DNA of 64,000 nt, taken from positions 310,001 through 374,000 of the forward strand of contig CADCXC010000046.1 in assembly GCA_902806595.1 (NCBI GenBank). Direction: 5' to 3'. The stretch comes from Pyrenopolyporus hunteri. Taxonomy: Eukaryota > Ascomycota > Sordariomycetes > Xylariales > Hypoxylaceae. The notes beneath the pieces are model-generated. The model was not told where the DNA came from. It did no database searches and saw only the letters and a list, made by a program, of their open reading frames with translations. Position numbers and translations under genes: made by a program. This document shows, piece by piece, positions 21,885 to 34,023 of this stretch; position 1 is the first letter of the stretch; each line of letters opens with the position of its first letter.

Positions 21885-22362
21885 TTAGTCCCTCCTCGGC
21901 GTTACGCAGGCGCAAAATCTAATAAGGCTCAATTAGTCTACGAACACTTCACGCTCAAGGAATATTCCAACTTACTTCCCAAACCGGTTCTGCACACAGG
22001 TCGGTTCCTTGACAGGAATCTCTTGTGTGCATGAGATCTGCGTACAGTCGGCGGCAGTCGTGCACCGCTTGTGAGGAGGCTGCTGAGGATAGCCGGTTCC
22101 CGTTGGTTGTGGGTAGCCGGTTGAGTGCGGCCGGTGGTGACCCGGCATGTGATGAGTGTCTTCCCACTTCGAATGATCTTGCGGGACGATAGGAGGGCTG
22201 GCTTCTCGCCCTATATACTTCGTATTAGTAACTCTTGTTGAACCTTTCAGGACACAGTTGGAATTACATACGCCACGCTGGGACGTTATATGGCAATTCG
22301 GCTTGGACGCTTGCTAGGCAGAGGCCTAGGATGATAGAAACTAATGACACGGATGTCTTCAT
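21885..22362 (-). CDS. Small secreted cysteine-rich protein (119 aa, three exons)
   Basis: Exons are 22272-22362, 21976-22210 and 21885-21918. Intron 1 (61 nt) has a GTATGT donor and a perfect TACTAAT branch point. Intron 2 (57 nt) has GTAAGT and CTAAT. Phases 1 and 2 fit and the stop is TAA. Residues 1-21 are a signal peptide (MKTSVSLVSIILGLCLASVQA). A Pro/His/Gly-rich linker (HMPGHHRPHSTGYPQPTGTG) leads to a KR pair at 78-79. Straight after it comes a compact six-Cys domain, Cys80, 86, 91, 102, 111 and 113, spaced C-x5-C-x4-C-x10-C-x8-C-x-C. The last two Cys come only from the tiny third exon, supporting the splice. The layout suggests a Kex2-released disulfide-rich peptide. No family is recognised; effector-like or antimicrobial roles are only guesses. 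A TATATAA lies about 130 bp upstream. Confidence 0.75.
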
Positions 22363-23978
22363 TTTGATAATTATGTTCGGTTAGATATATGAATGTCGAC
22401 TGCAGAGTTGGTCGAGTTAAAACTTGCCTCTAAGCGGCGCTGATGTTGTGACACTCTAATGTTGAGACAGGCTGGTAGCCTTGAAGCCCTTATATATCAG
22501 AATTCCGTATAAGATTCTTCAAAAATACAAGAGCACTCTTACATCACGTTGAGACTATTGGCAACGACAGCATACGTAGGACAACGACAGAGCATAGTTA
22601 GAAAATGTCTATTTAGTCATTAAGGTTGCATTGTATCCCTGAACGGATCGTTAGACGATCCTACAAAGGAATTTTTCCCTGTCGTAATCGGCAATCTGTA
22701 GATCGGTTCCATTGCAAACTAAGGGTCTACATCAATCATATTAAACTTCAAGCTTGACGACGGCATTGGTGGCAAGGTAACGCGTCCTATTTAAATTCTT
22801 AAGGGATAATCAGAAAGAGACGAGTCGCGAATTGCCACAATCACCTATTGTAGTGCTAAACAACGAAAGGCGCTATACTGGATTAATTAGGTACTTGAGA
22901 CAGAGCGTCGGTAGACGAGAGCTCTATGTTGGTTAGGGTTCTTGAAAGGTCGAAACACACAGTCGATATGTTGCTGATGCCAGCGCGCAGCCAAACAACC
23001 CAATCACCGAGACCGAATTAGTTATATCAATCGGTTTCACCGGTAGCTTCGACGATTGTCGATTCCTGTATTCCATGAGTGGCGGTAATTATGCATATCT
23101 GGGTTAAGCATACGACTCCAGATTTTCAATTGAGGTCAAAGGGTATCATTAGGATGGAATGGGATCAAGCCATCCACCCGGGTCCACAGGAATCAGGGGT
23201 TCACTTCCAACAAGATAGCCCAATACCCCGGTCCAAAGACCAACACAGGGAAAGGAGAAAACCCATTCTATCTTTAAAAACCAGGTATCTAACCAACGCT
23301 GAAATAAGCGCACTCAATAGTGACATCACTTCCGTTATTTATCCATTAGCTACTACTATTTATATGCGTGCAGTTATCGATCTGATGCATTCTGCGGATC
23401 TGCTATGACGCTTCCCATGAAGCCTTTCCTACAACAGAGTACGATTACATTGTGGCCAAGTATTCCCCTAGGTCCCTACAACAATCTCCTTCCTAGGCTT
23501 TTCCGCGTAAGAAAATTACAGCGGTTTCTTAGAAATAAGGATAAAAATATCTCCTAGCAGGCCGCCTCTCAAGCGTGCGAGCACGTCCGCGGTTAACTTA
23601 CTTAAGTACCTACCTATCTATATTAGGATCAACGATCAGCGCAAGCAAGGTCGCCAATAAAGACATACTCCCCAATATGTTTCCGTAACGCAGCCAACGA
23701 TCTTCAAAACCGTCAGATCCATACCATAGAAGTACAAGTAATGCGATAACACCCGATTCAATCTAATTCAAGTAGAGTGGTTATGAAGTACATATACGTC
23801 TTATAAACGACCTTTTTTAAAGGGGAAATAGAGAACCTTCTTTAAGCCGAAAAGCGAAAAAAAAAAATCAAACATAAAAGTTAAAAGCACCTCCTAATCT
23901 ATTTATTCAAATCCCTACTTATATACCTGCCCTGGTGTTTGGGTTTCTCCCACCGCTATCTTGCTTCTTTCTTACAAA
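22363..23978. other. Intergenic, no gene seen
   Basis: Holds the small cysteine-rich gene promoter. A 109-codon open frame at 23079-23408 has no recognisable family or splice support and is not called. Confidence 0.5.
22490..22496 (-). promoter_or_regulatory. TATA box of the small cysteine-rich gene
   Basis: The minus strand reads TATATAA about 130 bp before the ATG at 22362. Confidence 0.5.
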
Positions 23979-26252
23979 TTAGGTCTGCGCATCGTATACA
24001 AACTTTTGAACCCATTCCTCAACTTGGTCGTCGGGCTCCCAGGTATATCGCCTCTTAACTAGATCCTCCGCTTGAGCCAACAAATCCTCAACTCGCGGGC
24101 GATCTTCCGGGTTGTGATACATGCAGTCGTAAATCGTCCTCCTAAGATCTATGTCAACATGATTAAAAAAGCCGTTCCCATCCAATAGCCATGGGCAGTA
24201 AGATACTGGTATACGACTGCCCGACGCTTGGATTATCTGATCCACGGTAGGCGCTGGGGCGCTCGGGGTCGAGAGAGGTATTTGCATCCCCTGCGGTATT
24301 TGAGGCTGTGGCGGAAGGGGCGCCGTTCTCTGAGTTATGACTATCCACATCGTCTTTCGATCGTTAGGAATAACGCCACCTTGTAGACATTATAGAAAGC
24401 ATTTCATAGAAGTAAATTACTCACCAATGCGATACCCCATACGTTCATCGGCGATCCATAGTTGCCTGCTACTTCATGTTCTCCCGCCTCCGGCCCGTGA
24501 GCATCCGCGGGGATAGACTCCCAATCCGCCCCAAATTGCTCCTAGGCGTATTCACCAAAGTTAGCTTACAGTCACTATGCGTCATAAAAATTGGGCAACG
24601 AAAAAAAGGAGAGAAAGAGATAAAGAGGCGAACTTACGGGCGCGTAGAAGCCGCTCTTCCCAATAACCCGTTTCATCCAGTAATATATGCTATATTTCCA
24701 TTAGCAGGGTCCATAACGGGATATGTTTGAGGCACTAACTTCTGTTTATATGTTTTCGATATAGTTGCTAACCCAAAGTCCGCAAGCTTATAGCCAGTTA
24801 GCTCAAGCTATCACTTCTCCCGTTACCAGCGAGTACGATCGACGCACCTTAAGTCTAGGGAAGATTTCATGTTCACCATGCGCAGCGTCTATCGGGGGCG
24901 GCGATCGGTCTCCGATGAGGACTACATGGCACAGGTTAGCTCTTAACTCGCGTAACTAAGGCCTAGACCACGACTACCTACTGTTAGACGGGTCAATATC
25001 GAAGTGAACCATTCTCTTCGCCCTCCACCTCTTTGCCGGCGGCGGGATGTGTTCAATCAAGTCCGTCGACCCAGATGGCCGGGAAGGCTTCGGGCGGTGG
25101 GGATGAAATTTCTTGGGGGGATATTTCATGGCGACGCAGGCACGCACCACTGCATAGGTATGTTAGGCTTCGAAAGGATACTATAGGGAGTCTCGACTTA
25201 CAGCAGAGCCATATTTGCCAGAGGATTCTATTTGGGACCACCACCATCGTATCCGGATTACCGGCTCGGTGGACGTCATCCACCATCCTCCGAATCAGCG
25301 TGAGAAGGTCACCGCCTTCTAAATACTCTAAAAGTATGTAATCTTGCCTTTCAGGCCTATGTCGTTCGTTCTTACGCCAATTATCTCTGCGTACGCGCCA
25401 CGCTTTATATCTTTGCATATGTTCAGCCTCGGTCCGCTCGCTCCGGCGACGGCGTGGAGGAGGTTCCTCATAGATACTTTCGTCTCCGCTAGATACTGAT
25501 TCATCGGAAGTATCATACGGCACCGGTTCCTTCGGGTACTCCTGCGGGGACTGCAGAGTGACGGATATCGGCTCGACGAGCTGGATGCAATGTGCCGCCC
25601 TTGCTACTCTCTGTGCTTATTATGAGTACTCTTCGTCTGAAGGCGAGTGTATTTCTGTCTTACCCTTGTAGCCCTTTCTTCCCTGCGGATGTCATTCGCA
25701 TCCCAATTTCGCAGGGATACCTTAGCCACAACATTCTTATGAGTTCTGAAACCTTCATATCTAAAAAGAAGCGCCAATCCCACTATCGTCATAATTCGAG
25801 TCAGCATATGAACAATAAGGCACGGATTTACCCCGTTACCAAGAAGTCGACTCACGGCCACCGTATCCCAAAGTCTTCTGGTAGGAGAACCTGGGGACGT
25901 GAAAGTAGCGCTTAGCGTCTCGCATCCGTCTCCACGCTTTCCTAGTGCGTTCGTCCGGATGGTCTGGGAGGTTATCTAAGTCATTCTTCCTCTGTTTGCC
26001 TCGCTCAAGAGGGCGTTGCTGGTGCACTTTCCACGGCTCCATTCTACTTTGAAATATGGCAATGTTGGCTCGTGGGATTACTGGTTTAAGCCCGCCCCAG
26101 CGATATCGAGTGTCTACAATGGATTTATCACCCCATCGGACCCCCCGGCCCATTCGCCGATAGTGCTCGAATTGGTAATTCCGCAATTGGTGTTCTTCAC
26201 GATAGTTTGTCGGCGGGCCGTAAACGGGCGGGGCACCTCCACCAAACATCAT
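23979..26252 (-). CDS. Divergent protein-kinase-fold protein, nine exons
   Basis: Exons are 25856-26252, 25664-25782, 25202-25610, 24982-25149, 24848-24921, 24740-24786, 24638-24689, 24425-24541 and 23979-24353. Eight introns of 50-96 nt all fit in phase, giving 585 aa. An N-terminal 120-residue region of unknown type leads to a glycine loop (LGYGGLGLALLF, 127-139). Lys153 in VVAKVSL is the ATP lysine. A charged insert (about 195-250, with PPPRRRRSERTEAEH) precedes YILLEYLEGGDLLTLI. The catalytic loop reads MVHFDIDPSN (355-364): the Asp is kept, while the HRD Arg is Phe and the usual Lys after DI is Asp. DFG is intact (392-394, LADFGLAT), and the APE Glu (423) starts exon 8. Such proteins are common and multiplied in filamentous ascomycetes. 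Whether this one phosphorylates anything is unclear. Confidence 0.85.
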
Positions 26253-27718
26253 GATTGCGGTATTGTAGGAGATAACAAATAGGTGAGTCCGTTCTATACA
26301 TCTACCACGTATTTAATAGATTAGTTCCCTCTACGTTACATATGCAGTGGGAGGATGTTCAAAAGTAATAAGCAATGCTAATGCGTAACTTATGACAGGG
26401 GAGCGAAGAAGAAACTAGACATACATCGTTAAGATTATTTTGAATGGTAGTCAAAATGATTTCTTTTTCGCTGTTTACGGTAAGATTATACTATAACAAA
26501 GGGGTCGCGGTAGCTTTGACTGCCGGAATAGGTATTCCTTGATGAAAAGTGTAGAATCTTTCACCGACATCAAGCCTTTTCTTCAAACAAACTACTGATA
26601 CCAACTAGCATTGATTATACACATTAAAGGAAAAGGCCAACAATTAAAGATTGGCCCGGACTGACGCATTTGAAGATATTACAAAGAGTAATATAGATAC
26701 CGACCAAACCTAGCTACTTACCTAGAGCATTATAGGTGCCTGTCTAATAATAACCCAGACGCCTTTCCTCCGTGTAAGAAATTTGGAAGTTGGGCACAAG
26801 AAAATGGGCCAAAGTGAAGCTTATTGTGTCCGCTAAAGAATTCCAACGAAACTGAAGAACATTTACCTACTCTTATACTTATTAACTTAAGCAGGTGGTG
26901 AAATAATAATAATAAGTAGAATAACATCATTACTAGGTAGGACATATATCCATATCAATACCTGCGTGTACATACACGATCTCAAAAGGTATCGGTTTGA
27001 TAATACTAAAGGTTGGGGTGGTAGATATAAGTTCCTACCTAGGTACCTATATACCAAGCACCTACATACATGTAGGCGTTGTACCTGCAACCTGACCCAA
27101 AAACCCGTGAAGAGCCTCGAACTCGCCATGGCATCATCCCCGAAGTTCGCGGGCAATTGCTCTAAGCTGGTAGGCTTTCATTTAAGCAGTAGCTATGTAT
27201 TAGGTGCCGCCTAAACCTGGTACCTAGGCAAATAGGTACCTAGGTAGGTATGTACATGTATCGCCATTGAAGTGGAAACAGCTCAGAAACAGGGTTATCC
27301 AATACGTCACTCCCCCACTAAACTTGCCTTCGTGGGGGGAGGATTAGCACGCTGAACGCTCGTAAGACGGTTATTTCGCGATGTTCTAGTCCCGCACTAT
27401 TCCCTCTTCTGGAAGTCTGTTTGGCTACGTACCTTAGCAGCCAGCCATAGACATAATTATGACATCACGAACCATCGTCTCTTCCCTCTACCTCTTATAC
27501 TACTCATCACCTCTAATCGCGCCCAAATATTTATTTTATACATAATCTTCGACAAGAACGACTTCGTACTCTAATCTATAGCAATTTCCGTCTACGATAA
27601 AGTGTTCCTGATAAAAAAGAGAAAGAGAAAGCCAGGTCAACTCCAACACCCATTCGACGCTTAATACGTACAACACTTCTTTAGCAACCAGATCCCCCTT
27701 CTCACAAACATCACAAAC
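26253..27718. other. Intergenic, no gene seen
   Basis: Divergent promoter space between the kinase-like gene and the LEA-like gene. A dense cluster of CCTAGGTACCTA-type motifs lies at 27030-27075 and 27215-27260. Confidence 0.5.
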
Positions 27719-28184
27719 ATGTCGTTCCTCACAGAGACCCTTACTCGCCGTGTCGCCCTCACCTCCCGAGTCGCCGTGATCCCAGCCCCGCGGCAATTTA
27801 GCACGAGCTTCGCCGCGCGAAAGTCCGTCACAGAAGCCGCCAAAGATACGCTAAAAACAGTCGACCGCAAGGTCTCAGACAAACTTGTCGACGGTATTAA
27901 TGCCGGTGGTAAGTAAACCCGTTGGCGTTTGCTTTCAATATTAACATCGCATCAAAACCCCATCAAACCCCAATCTTATCGTCGACGATGGGAACGGGCC
28001 CGCTAACACGCAATCCTATACAGCAAACCTCGCGTCGAAGGTCAAGGGTGAGGTGGATACGGGCAAGGTAAAGGGCACAGCCGAGGAGATCCGTGGCCAG
28101 GTGAAGGGCGAGGCCGAAGAGTTAAAAGGCAAGGCTAAGGGCGCAGCTCATGAAGCTGAAGGGAAAGTCAAGGAAAACCTATAA
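27719..28184 (+). CDS. Mitochondrial LEA-like stress protein
   Basis: Exons 27719-27908 and 28024-28184 join across a 115-nt intron (G|GTAAGT to TACAG|CA) to give 116 aa. Residues 1-35 form a basic, Ser/Thr-rich presequence (SFLTETLTRRVALTSRVAVI, then PAPRQFSTSFAARK) typical of matrix import. The rest is hydrophilic, cysteine-free and rich in Lys, Glu, Ala and Gly. It repeats an 11-residue-like pattern (GKVKGTAEEIRGQVKGEAEE, LKGKAKGAAHEAEG) as in LEA group 3 and CsbD-like proteins. Such proteins are unfolded in water and become helical on drying, protecting membranes and enzymes. The role in desiccation or oxidative stress is known from the family, not shown here. A 17-nt A tract follows 16 bp after the stop. 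Confidence 0.85.
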
Positions 28185-29709
28185 GAGTCTGGATGTTTGC
28201 AAAAAAAAAAAAAAAAAGAAGCCTTGATGTATTACATACTACTTACTGCTCGCGTGTACGATATGAGGCCGAACCAAGCCGACCTCCATAACGACGGATA
28301 CTTAGCTCTTCGCTAGTCGCATACTAACCAATGACGAAAATATTGATGTCGGTTTCGAATCGGTTACTGCTCGGACGAAACTGTGAACTCGATCCATCTC
28401 GTTAAAGGGCTGTTTGTGAAACACTAGGTTATCGGGACAGTGCAAAACTTCAATTTGCGAAATCGCGTATACAGCCAAGTAACTTGCTTACGGGATTCGA
28501 GGGCGTCCCTGATTTATAGGTTGGATATAAGGAAGACAAGTCAGGGACGGACTTTTACTCGAAGCCCCTTTATTCCCGATGTATTAAACGGTATTACCTA
28601 GATTTAGATATTGAGTCACGAATGAATAAGAAATGAAAAAGAATATAAACCAATCACTGTGAGTTACATTCCCTGTATGCTGGCTCTCGACATGTATAGC
28701 TGGTTCTTAACCCTTCGTTGTTTATGTCTTCAGCGGCCAATGACCTATATCCTCATCAATATTGAATACTGTGTTCATGCCCCTAATATAGAACGCCGCC
28801 ATATTCTAGTCAGCGGAATCGACAATATAGATATATTTTAAATTAGGGTTGTATTGAAGATTAACAAACCAGCCCATGGCGTCTGTCTTTGCAGCGGGAA
28901 CCTGAGTTTCTCCATCGCTTGTTCAGTTCAGATGTAAGGGTATTCAATTCAAGCTAGTAACCCAAAGTCAGAACTTATAATAAACTCTCCATCCCCTTTC
29001 TATAGAATGGAAATAGGTGCCTTGAATACGGCCCGGAAAGTTTATAAGATCATTGGTCGTTAATCAAATATTAAACCACTTGCTAATAATCCGATCCCTT
29101 TATAACCTACCATTCACCATTTTAAGCACGTGGTCAAGACTCAACCCAGATCTGATGTGACGCGATGCAGTATAATGCGGTCTAGGAACTTTGATACATA
29201 TTCTCAACGTGATTCTCAGTTCCCTCTACCAGCCAAACACAGGTCTGGTCGAGTTATGAGAGATACGACGCAAACATGGGGAACTCCTTTAGACATGATT
29301 CCGTCTTTTATGAGACTAGCTGCGTAAGAAACTTAGGTATAGGTAGGTAGCCGTTGGACTGAGACTATTATAACGTGAATCACTCAATTCGAGCTCATAT
29401 CCAGCTCCTGAATACCTCGTCACGCTGAGCCGGCGACTTGAAGCGCCATAGAATCATACTCAACCTACTCTACGTCTATCACTTTATGTTCATTCTCTCG
29501 CCCATCCCGAGCGTAATTCTGAGTCACGGTATGCGCTACTCCGCGTAGTATGAAGGCATATAAACAGACGACCAGCCAGCCAGGTTTCATGCCATGTAGA
29601 ATCAACCAGCACTCAACGGTTACCTCCTCCTGAACTAAGGACATCTGCACCACGAACGCCGGAACACCCATTTACGCAAAACTACGACAGATCGTCCAAG
29701 CACTTCACA
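28185..29709. other. Intergenic, no gene seen
   Basis: Begins with an A17 tract at 28201-28217. No gene was recognised. A 68-codon minus-strand frame at 29465-29671 overlaps the promoter of the next gene and is not called. Confidence 0.5.
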
Positions 29710-30111
29710 ATGAATCCAGGCCTGGAATTCGTCGACGCCGACGACGCCAAGTTCTACCTGGAGCTAAGCAGGCGGGCGCTCAACCAATACCTCAAGGACC
29801 GAATCGAGTATTTCGACGACATCGCATTCTTCTTCACGAAGGAGGGATTCCTACAGGAGCTGTATCTCGTGGTCATTCTCGGCGAGGACTGCCCGTACTA
29901 TGCTGCGGGAGACACGGATTGCGGCATCGCGCAGACGGTTTTCGACGCTCTGGACGCCTACCACCCCTTGCCGCACGATCCGGACCACACCGTGCATACC
30001 TTGATCGCTGACTATGTGGTTGTGAAGAGAGACAGCACCTCTACCTCGGGGTACTCTAGAATCGTGTGGCCTCTATGGGTCAGAGCTGCTAACGGCGAGT
30101 ACGATGATTAA
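29710..30111 (+). CDS. Hypothetical acidic protein, 133 aa
   Basis: A single open frame starts in a CACAATGAAT context. Third positions are GC-rich, unlike the AT-richer flanks, which argues for real coding. The product is acidic (many Asp/Glu, ending GEYDD), has no signal peptide and no clear membrane segment. The N-terminal half (FVDADDAKFYLELSRRALNQ, YLKDRIEYFDDI) looks helical. A central EDCPYYAAGDTDCG carries both cysteines. The C-terminal part has aromatic beta-like stretches (RIVWPLWVRA). I do not recognise a family. No neighbour within 2 kb suggests a pathway. An unseen 3' exon is possible but not needed. Confidence 0.55.
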   Translation: MNPGLEFVDADDAKFYLELSRRALNQYLKDRIEYFDDIAFFFTKEGFLQELYLVVILGEDCPYYAAGDTDCGIAQTVFDALDAYHPLPHDPDHTVHTLIADYVVVKRDSTSTSGYSRIVWPLWVRAANGEYDD

Positions 30112-33100
30112 TATTGCACGGGAGAATTCTCTGGGCTGTGCACGCAGATTGTCTACACGGAGATGGGAGGAGTGGAATCAGCAGACTTAAGCAAGGCTGG
30201 TATTCTTGCTTATCGGGGAACCGAATAATAGAACCCATACAACTCTAATATTAAGCTTGTCTGACATCAAATGACCAGTGTGAACAAGACGTGACATTTA
30301 ACTTCCTTTTCCTATGTATACCTACCTAGGTATCTTCCTAGAATTCCAGCGTAGTTAGCCTGAGTTCTAACGTAGCAACGGAGCTGAGTTTCTCGCCATA
30401 GGATTGGTATAACGGTAACTAAGTTAGTATGAATTACTGTCCCACATAGGAACCGGCTATGCTGATGTATCCGGCTGCTCGTAGCTTATGGCATTTATCC
30501 CTTAACGATCCTGAAGATGTGAGGAGACGCCCCTTAGAAAATAGAGGACGCGGTAGCTTGCTGCTAAGTACAAAAGAAGCACTGTAATACGTTTGGGGAT
30601 ATGGTAGCGCTCAATTACGTTAATGACTAGGGGATGATATAGAATATACCACGTATCTTACTATTTTCTATGGAAGTCAGATAGATCTAGAGAAGTTCCC
30701 CCTGAGAATTATTCTAATATCAGATATTATCCTTCTAAACCATTTATATACGACTCATTCGAACTACTACGTATTCCCTCGTGGAAATTAATAAAAGAGA
30801 CGCTATGATCCCCATATCCAATGTCATACCCAATACTAGTCGAGAATTAGAAGCCACCTGAAGGGCTCAATGTTGATTCTACACGTTCCCATTTTATCGG
30901 TTACAGGGTCTCATCGATCTGCGGCGTTTAGTGGATCGTGGTCCGATTGAGCGCACCGGAAAGGAGAAGTGAACAGAAGATGGATTATTAAGAGATTCCG
31001 AATCGAACTCCCGGGTGTAATTGATGAAGAAAGAGGCTTGGAATGCGGGGGTGTGAACAGGACGCGAGTGCCGTCAGGTTGTTCGTCAAAGTACGTAGAT
31101 TCTAACCGCTGTTCGATGCATTTCGAACCCATACCCGGGGCAGGAATTACGTCAAAGGGTACGCGTACGTTACGGAAAAGTGGTCTAGATATAGAGCCAT
31201 TTATGCTCGAACTTTGGAAGAGTAATTCTGGTGTCCTCTAAGCGGGAATAGTATATTGCCGTGAGATGGCACGGTACTGATAAGGGTTATGACGGAGCTC
31301 GTGTGGGTACACATGAGCCATGTCCACCTTCACCGAAGGACTTACTCTATTACATGTACTGATAATTATTGCTAATTTAATAAACATAACGAACAGCAGG
31401 GCTAGCGAAGCCTCGAGTTGCTTAAAATGGTGGAGCACGTGGACATGATCTCTAGATCCATGAGACAGGACATACGTAGTACGGGGCTTCTATATAGATG
31501 GTGGATCTTTCTGATTTGGACACATGACTCCGTGTATCCGGGGTCCCTCCGTACCTCGTATGTGCCTGGACCTCGGTTGCGGTGATCCTTGTGAAGACTA
31601 TAGCTGGTAGAAAGCTTGTCTCGATGAGTACTCGACGCTCGCTTAGGGCCATGGTGCAATATAGTTTATCAAATCGCATAGCGTCGAAACGAACACCGCT
31701 GACCGGTTCTCCTTGTGAGTTCAGGTGGTAGATAAGTAGTTCCTTAGTACCTACCTAATTTGTCTAGCCTCTTAACAGGCAGTTAAACAATGTAATAGCA
31801 TCCAAAAGTATCCCGGGCGTCTAAAATGGTTGAATTAAGACGGCAGAGATATATAAAATTGACGACGTCGTTGAATTGCTGCACTGATATGGTTCATATC
31901 GCAATGGGCGAATGGGAATGGGCTTGTGTCCGGCGGGGATGACAACTTAAGCCTCAGGAACGTGGACTTGGACGAGTAAAGCGAACGAATTAACCTGGTC
32001 TCAGTTTGCTAAGAGGATTAGCCACCATCGGGGCGAGCTGAGTTCCGGTGAATATCGAGAAAACTTCAGTTCCAGACATGTTTTAGGGAGCAGGTTGAAA
32101 CGAACATCTTCGCAATACTCGTACCAACGTGATCGCATTGGGCGTACTGCGCGACTAACCGGAACCGGTACCGTGTCATTCGGACGCGGTCAGAATCCTA
32201 GGCCATTCTTGTGAATTCTCACCGTAATAAGCCAGACCTGCCCACGCCGCGTCATCTTTCAGTACGCGATGTTACATTTTCCCGGCCAGGATACATTTAG
32301 GCGTTCGTCGAAATGGAAAGACTTGAGGGATTTGGCGGTCAACTGTTTTTTGTTTGGACCCAAGTGGCTGGGACCAAGCGGTTTGCACTCAATCATGACT
32401 GGGGAGGGTGGAACAAATAGAAACGAAAAAATAAATAAATAAATAATTGTCGGGGGGATTACGGTCGGCTGGCGATGAGCTACTAGTAGATCTGGTTCCG
32501 CTCAGCGCCCGGGCCCCGGTTGGGGAGACCGTCCAAATGGTGTTTCGGAAAGCCTCCTGCTTACGTGCCCAGCTGCTAGATAGCCATAGCACGTGTATCA
32601 CATCCGCGATCATTATACGGAGCGAGTCTCGGCTCTCCCCGTGCGAAAACGTGCTGCTGGCCTGCATGTCCTGATAAATTCTCTCACAGAATGTGAGGAC
32701 CCCTAAGGAGCCGAGACCCTATTTAAAATTAGAACACCACGAGCCGCAATCGCACATGTTGAGCCGACACCCACCCTGACCCGGATCCTGTAGGCTGTAT
32801 TATGTCAGTGCTATCAGCCTCCACCCCCCTTTTCTCTTGGCCTTGGCGGTGCATCTCATCTGGTGCGAAGATACGATACTCACCTCACGTCTGTGCCGTT
32901 CTGCCGTGCCGGTTTTCCTGTCGCCTCTCCAGACTCTCGTGGGTATTGTGTTGTAATCACTCTCTCATTGTGTGTCTGTGTCTACCTATCCAAGGCCGTT
33001 GGTTATATTAGGGTGGATAACGTCTCCTCTTAGCGATTTCTGGAATGTGATAAGCCCGAAGCACGGAGACGTCTGATACTGGGTTCGGAACAGCTGAAGT

Positions 33101-33628
33101 TCCCGTTTAGGAATCCCCCAGGTTTTAGATTTCTCGGTCCGGGTTCGACAACATGTCAAAATCAGCATAGTTTAACGGGAGCGGCTGAGCGTTTGCCATG
33201 CGGAAACAATACTTGCCCAGGGGTCGCGATTGTGATAGGGTCATCGACTATTCGACTATACTATGTAAGGCTGGTAGCCGTTATGCTATCGCTTGCGCTG
33301 ACTTCGAAATAGGGGCGCTAATAATATACGACGTACTATTTCCCATGAGGTAGGTATGTAATAGAAGGTCCAGGGGAGATTGACGCCGCGTAAGCAGTTG
33401 AACCGGCGTATTAGCCTAACAATTAGATAGTTCCATTTGGGAATGTCATTCGCCAAAACTTGCGATAAGTTTTTCAACTATCGCACTAATTCGACAGAAT
33501 TTTATTTGGGTCTAGCCCTCAGGTCCCATCTGCTATCGCGTGTGCGTTCTAGCCACACTGTTGTTTTTTTTTCCTGGCGGCCTGATCGGTTCCCATCCGG
33601 GTGTGTCGCCACATTGGCTCCGTATCTA
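30112..33628. other. Intergenic, 3.5 kb, no gene seen
   Basis: Only short overlapping frames on both strands, with many stops. No RNA gene was recognised. Confidence 0.5.
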
Positions 33629-33655
33629 CAGTGGGTTGTAAAAAGTTCCTACCCG
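33629..33655 (+). repeat. Left terminal inverted repeat of the mimp-like MITE
   Basis: 27 bp, an exact reverse complement of 33997-34023. The identity runs 3 bp further outward on both sides (CTA/TAG). Confidence 0.9.
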
Positions 33656-33996
33656 GTGGCTGGTACTAGATACCCCCGTAAATTAAATAACCCCACTACT
33701 TAAAAGTAATTTTTTACCTTTTAACCTTCAATTTATTACGTATTATACGAAGCTATTTCGAATTTTTTAATTATAATGCGTGGAAAGGAATTATCCCTTA
33801 CAATTAATAAGCTATTTATAAGTTTATATTACGATCGCTATCTAATTCTATACCGCATTAGGTTGCAGCTATAATCAAAGTTAATAGGTGGTATACGAAA
33901 TATTAATAAAGTGGGGGTTTTCTATTGCATTTATACGGTATATATATATATTTAATAGCTGTAATTAATTTGCGGGGTGTAGCGTGTACAGATCAG

Positions 33997-34023
33997 CGGG
34001 TAGGAACTTTTTACAACCCACTG
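33997..34023 (-). repeat. Right terminal inverted repeat of the mimp-like MITE
   Basis: Exact reverse complement of 33629-33655. It ends in CACTG next to a TA target dinucleotide. Confidence 0.9.

Larger units (their letters stand above)
33629..34023. mobile_element. Miniature inverted-repeat element, mimp/impala (Tc1-mariner)-like
   Basis: The ends are perfect inverted repeats. The left end reads CAGTGGGTTGTAAAAAGTTC and continues CTACCCG. The right end (33997-34023) is its exact reverse complement, so 27 bp are identical, with looser pairing for about 30 bp more inward. TA flanks each end (33627-33628 and 34024-34025), as expected for Tc1/mariner targets. A GTAT also sits 3 bp beyond each end. 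The 395-bp interior is AT-rich and has no transposase frame. The terminus resembles that of mimp elements from Fusarium (CAGTGGG-TGCAA type), mobilised by impala transposase. Element type and boundaries are well supported; membership of the mimp family is inferred. Confidence 0.85.

Noticed and set aside
29465..29671. 68-codon minus-strand frame with a hydrophobic segment
   Set aside because: Starts 38 bp from the divergent gene at 29710 and overlaps its promoter. No family likeness.
30990..31020. Possible minus-strand tRNA B box (GGAATCGAACC-like)
   Set aside because: Only a partial match, and no A box at tRNA distance.
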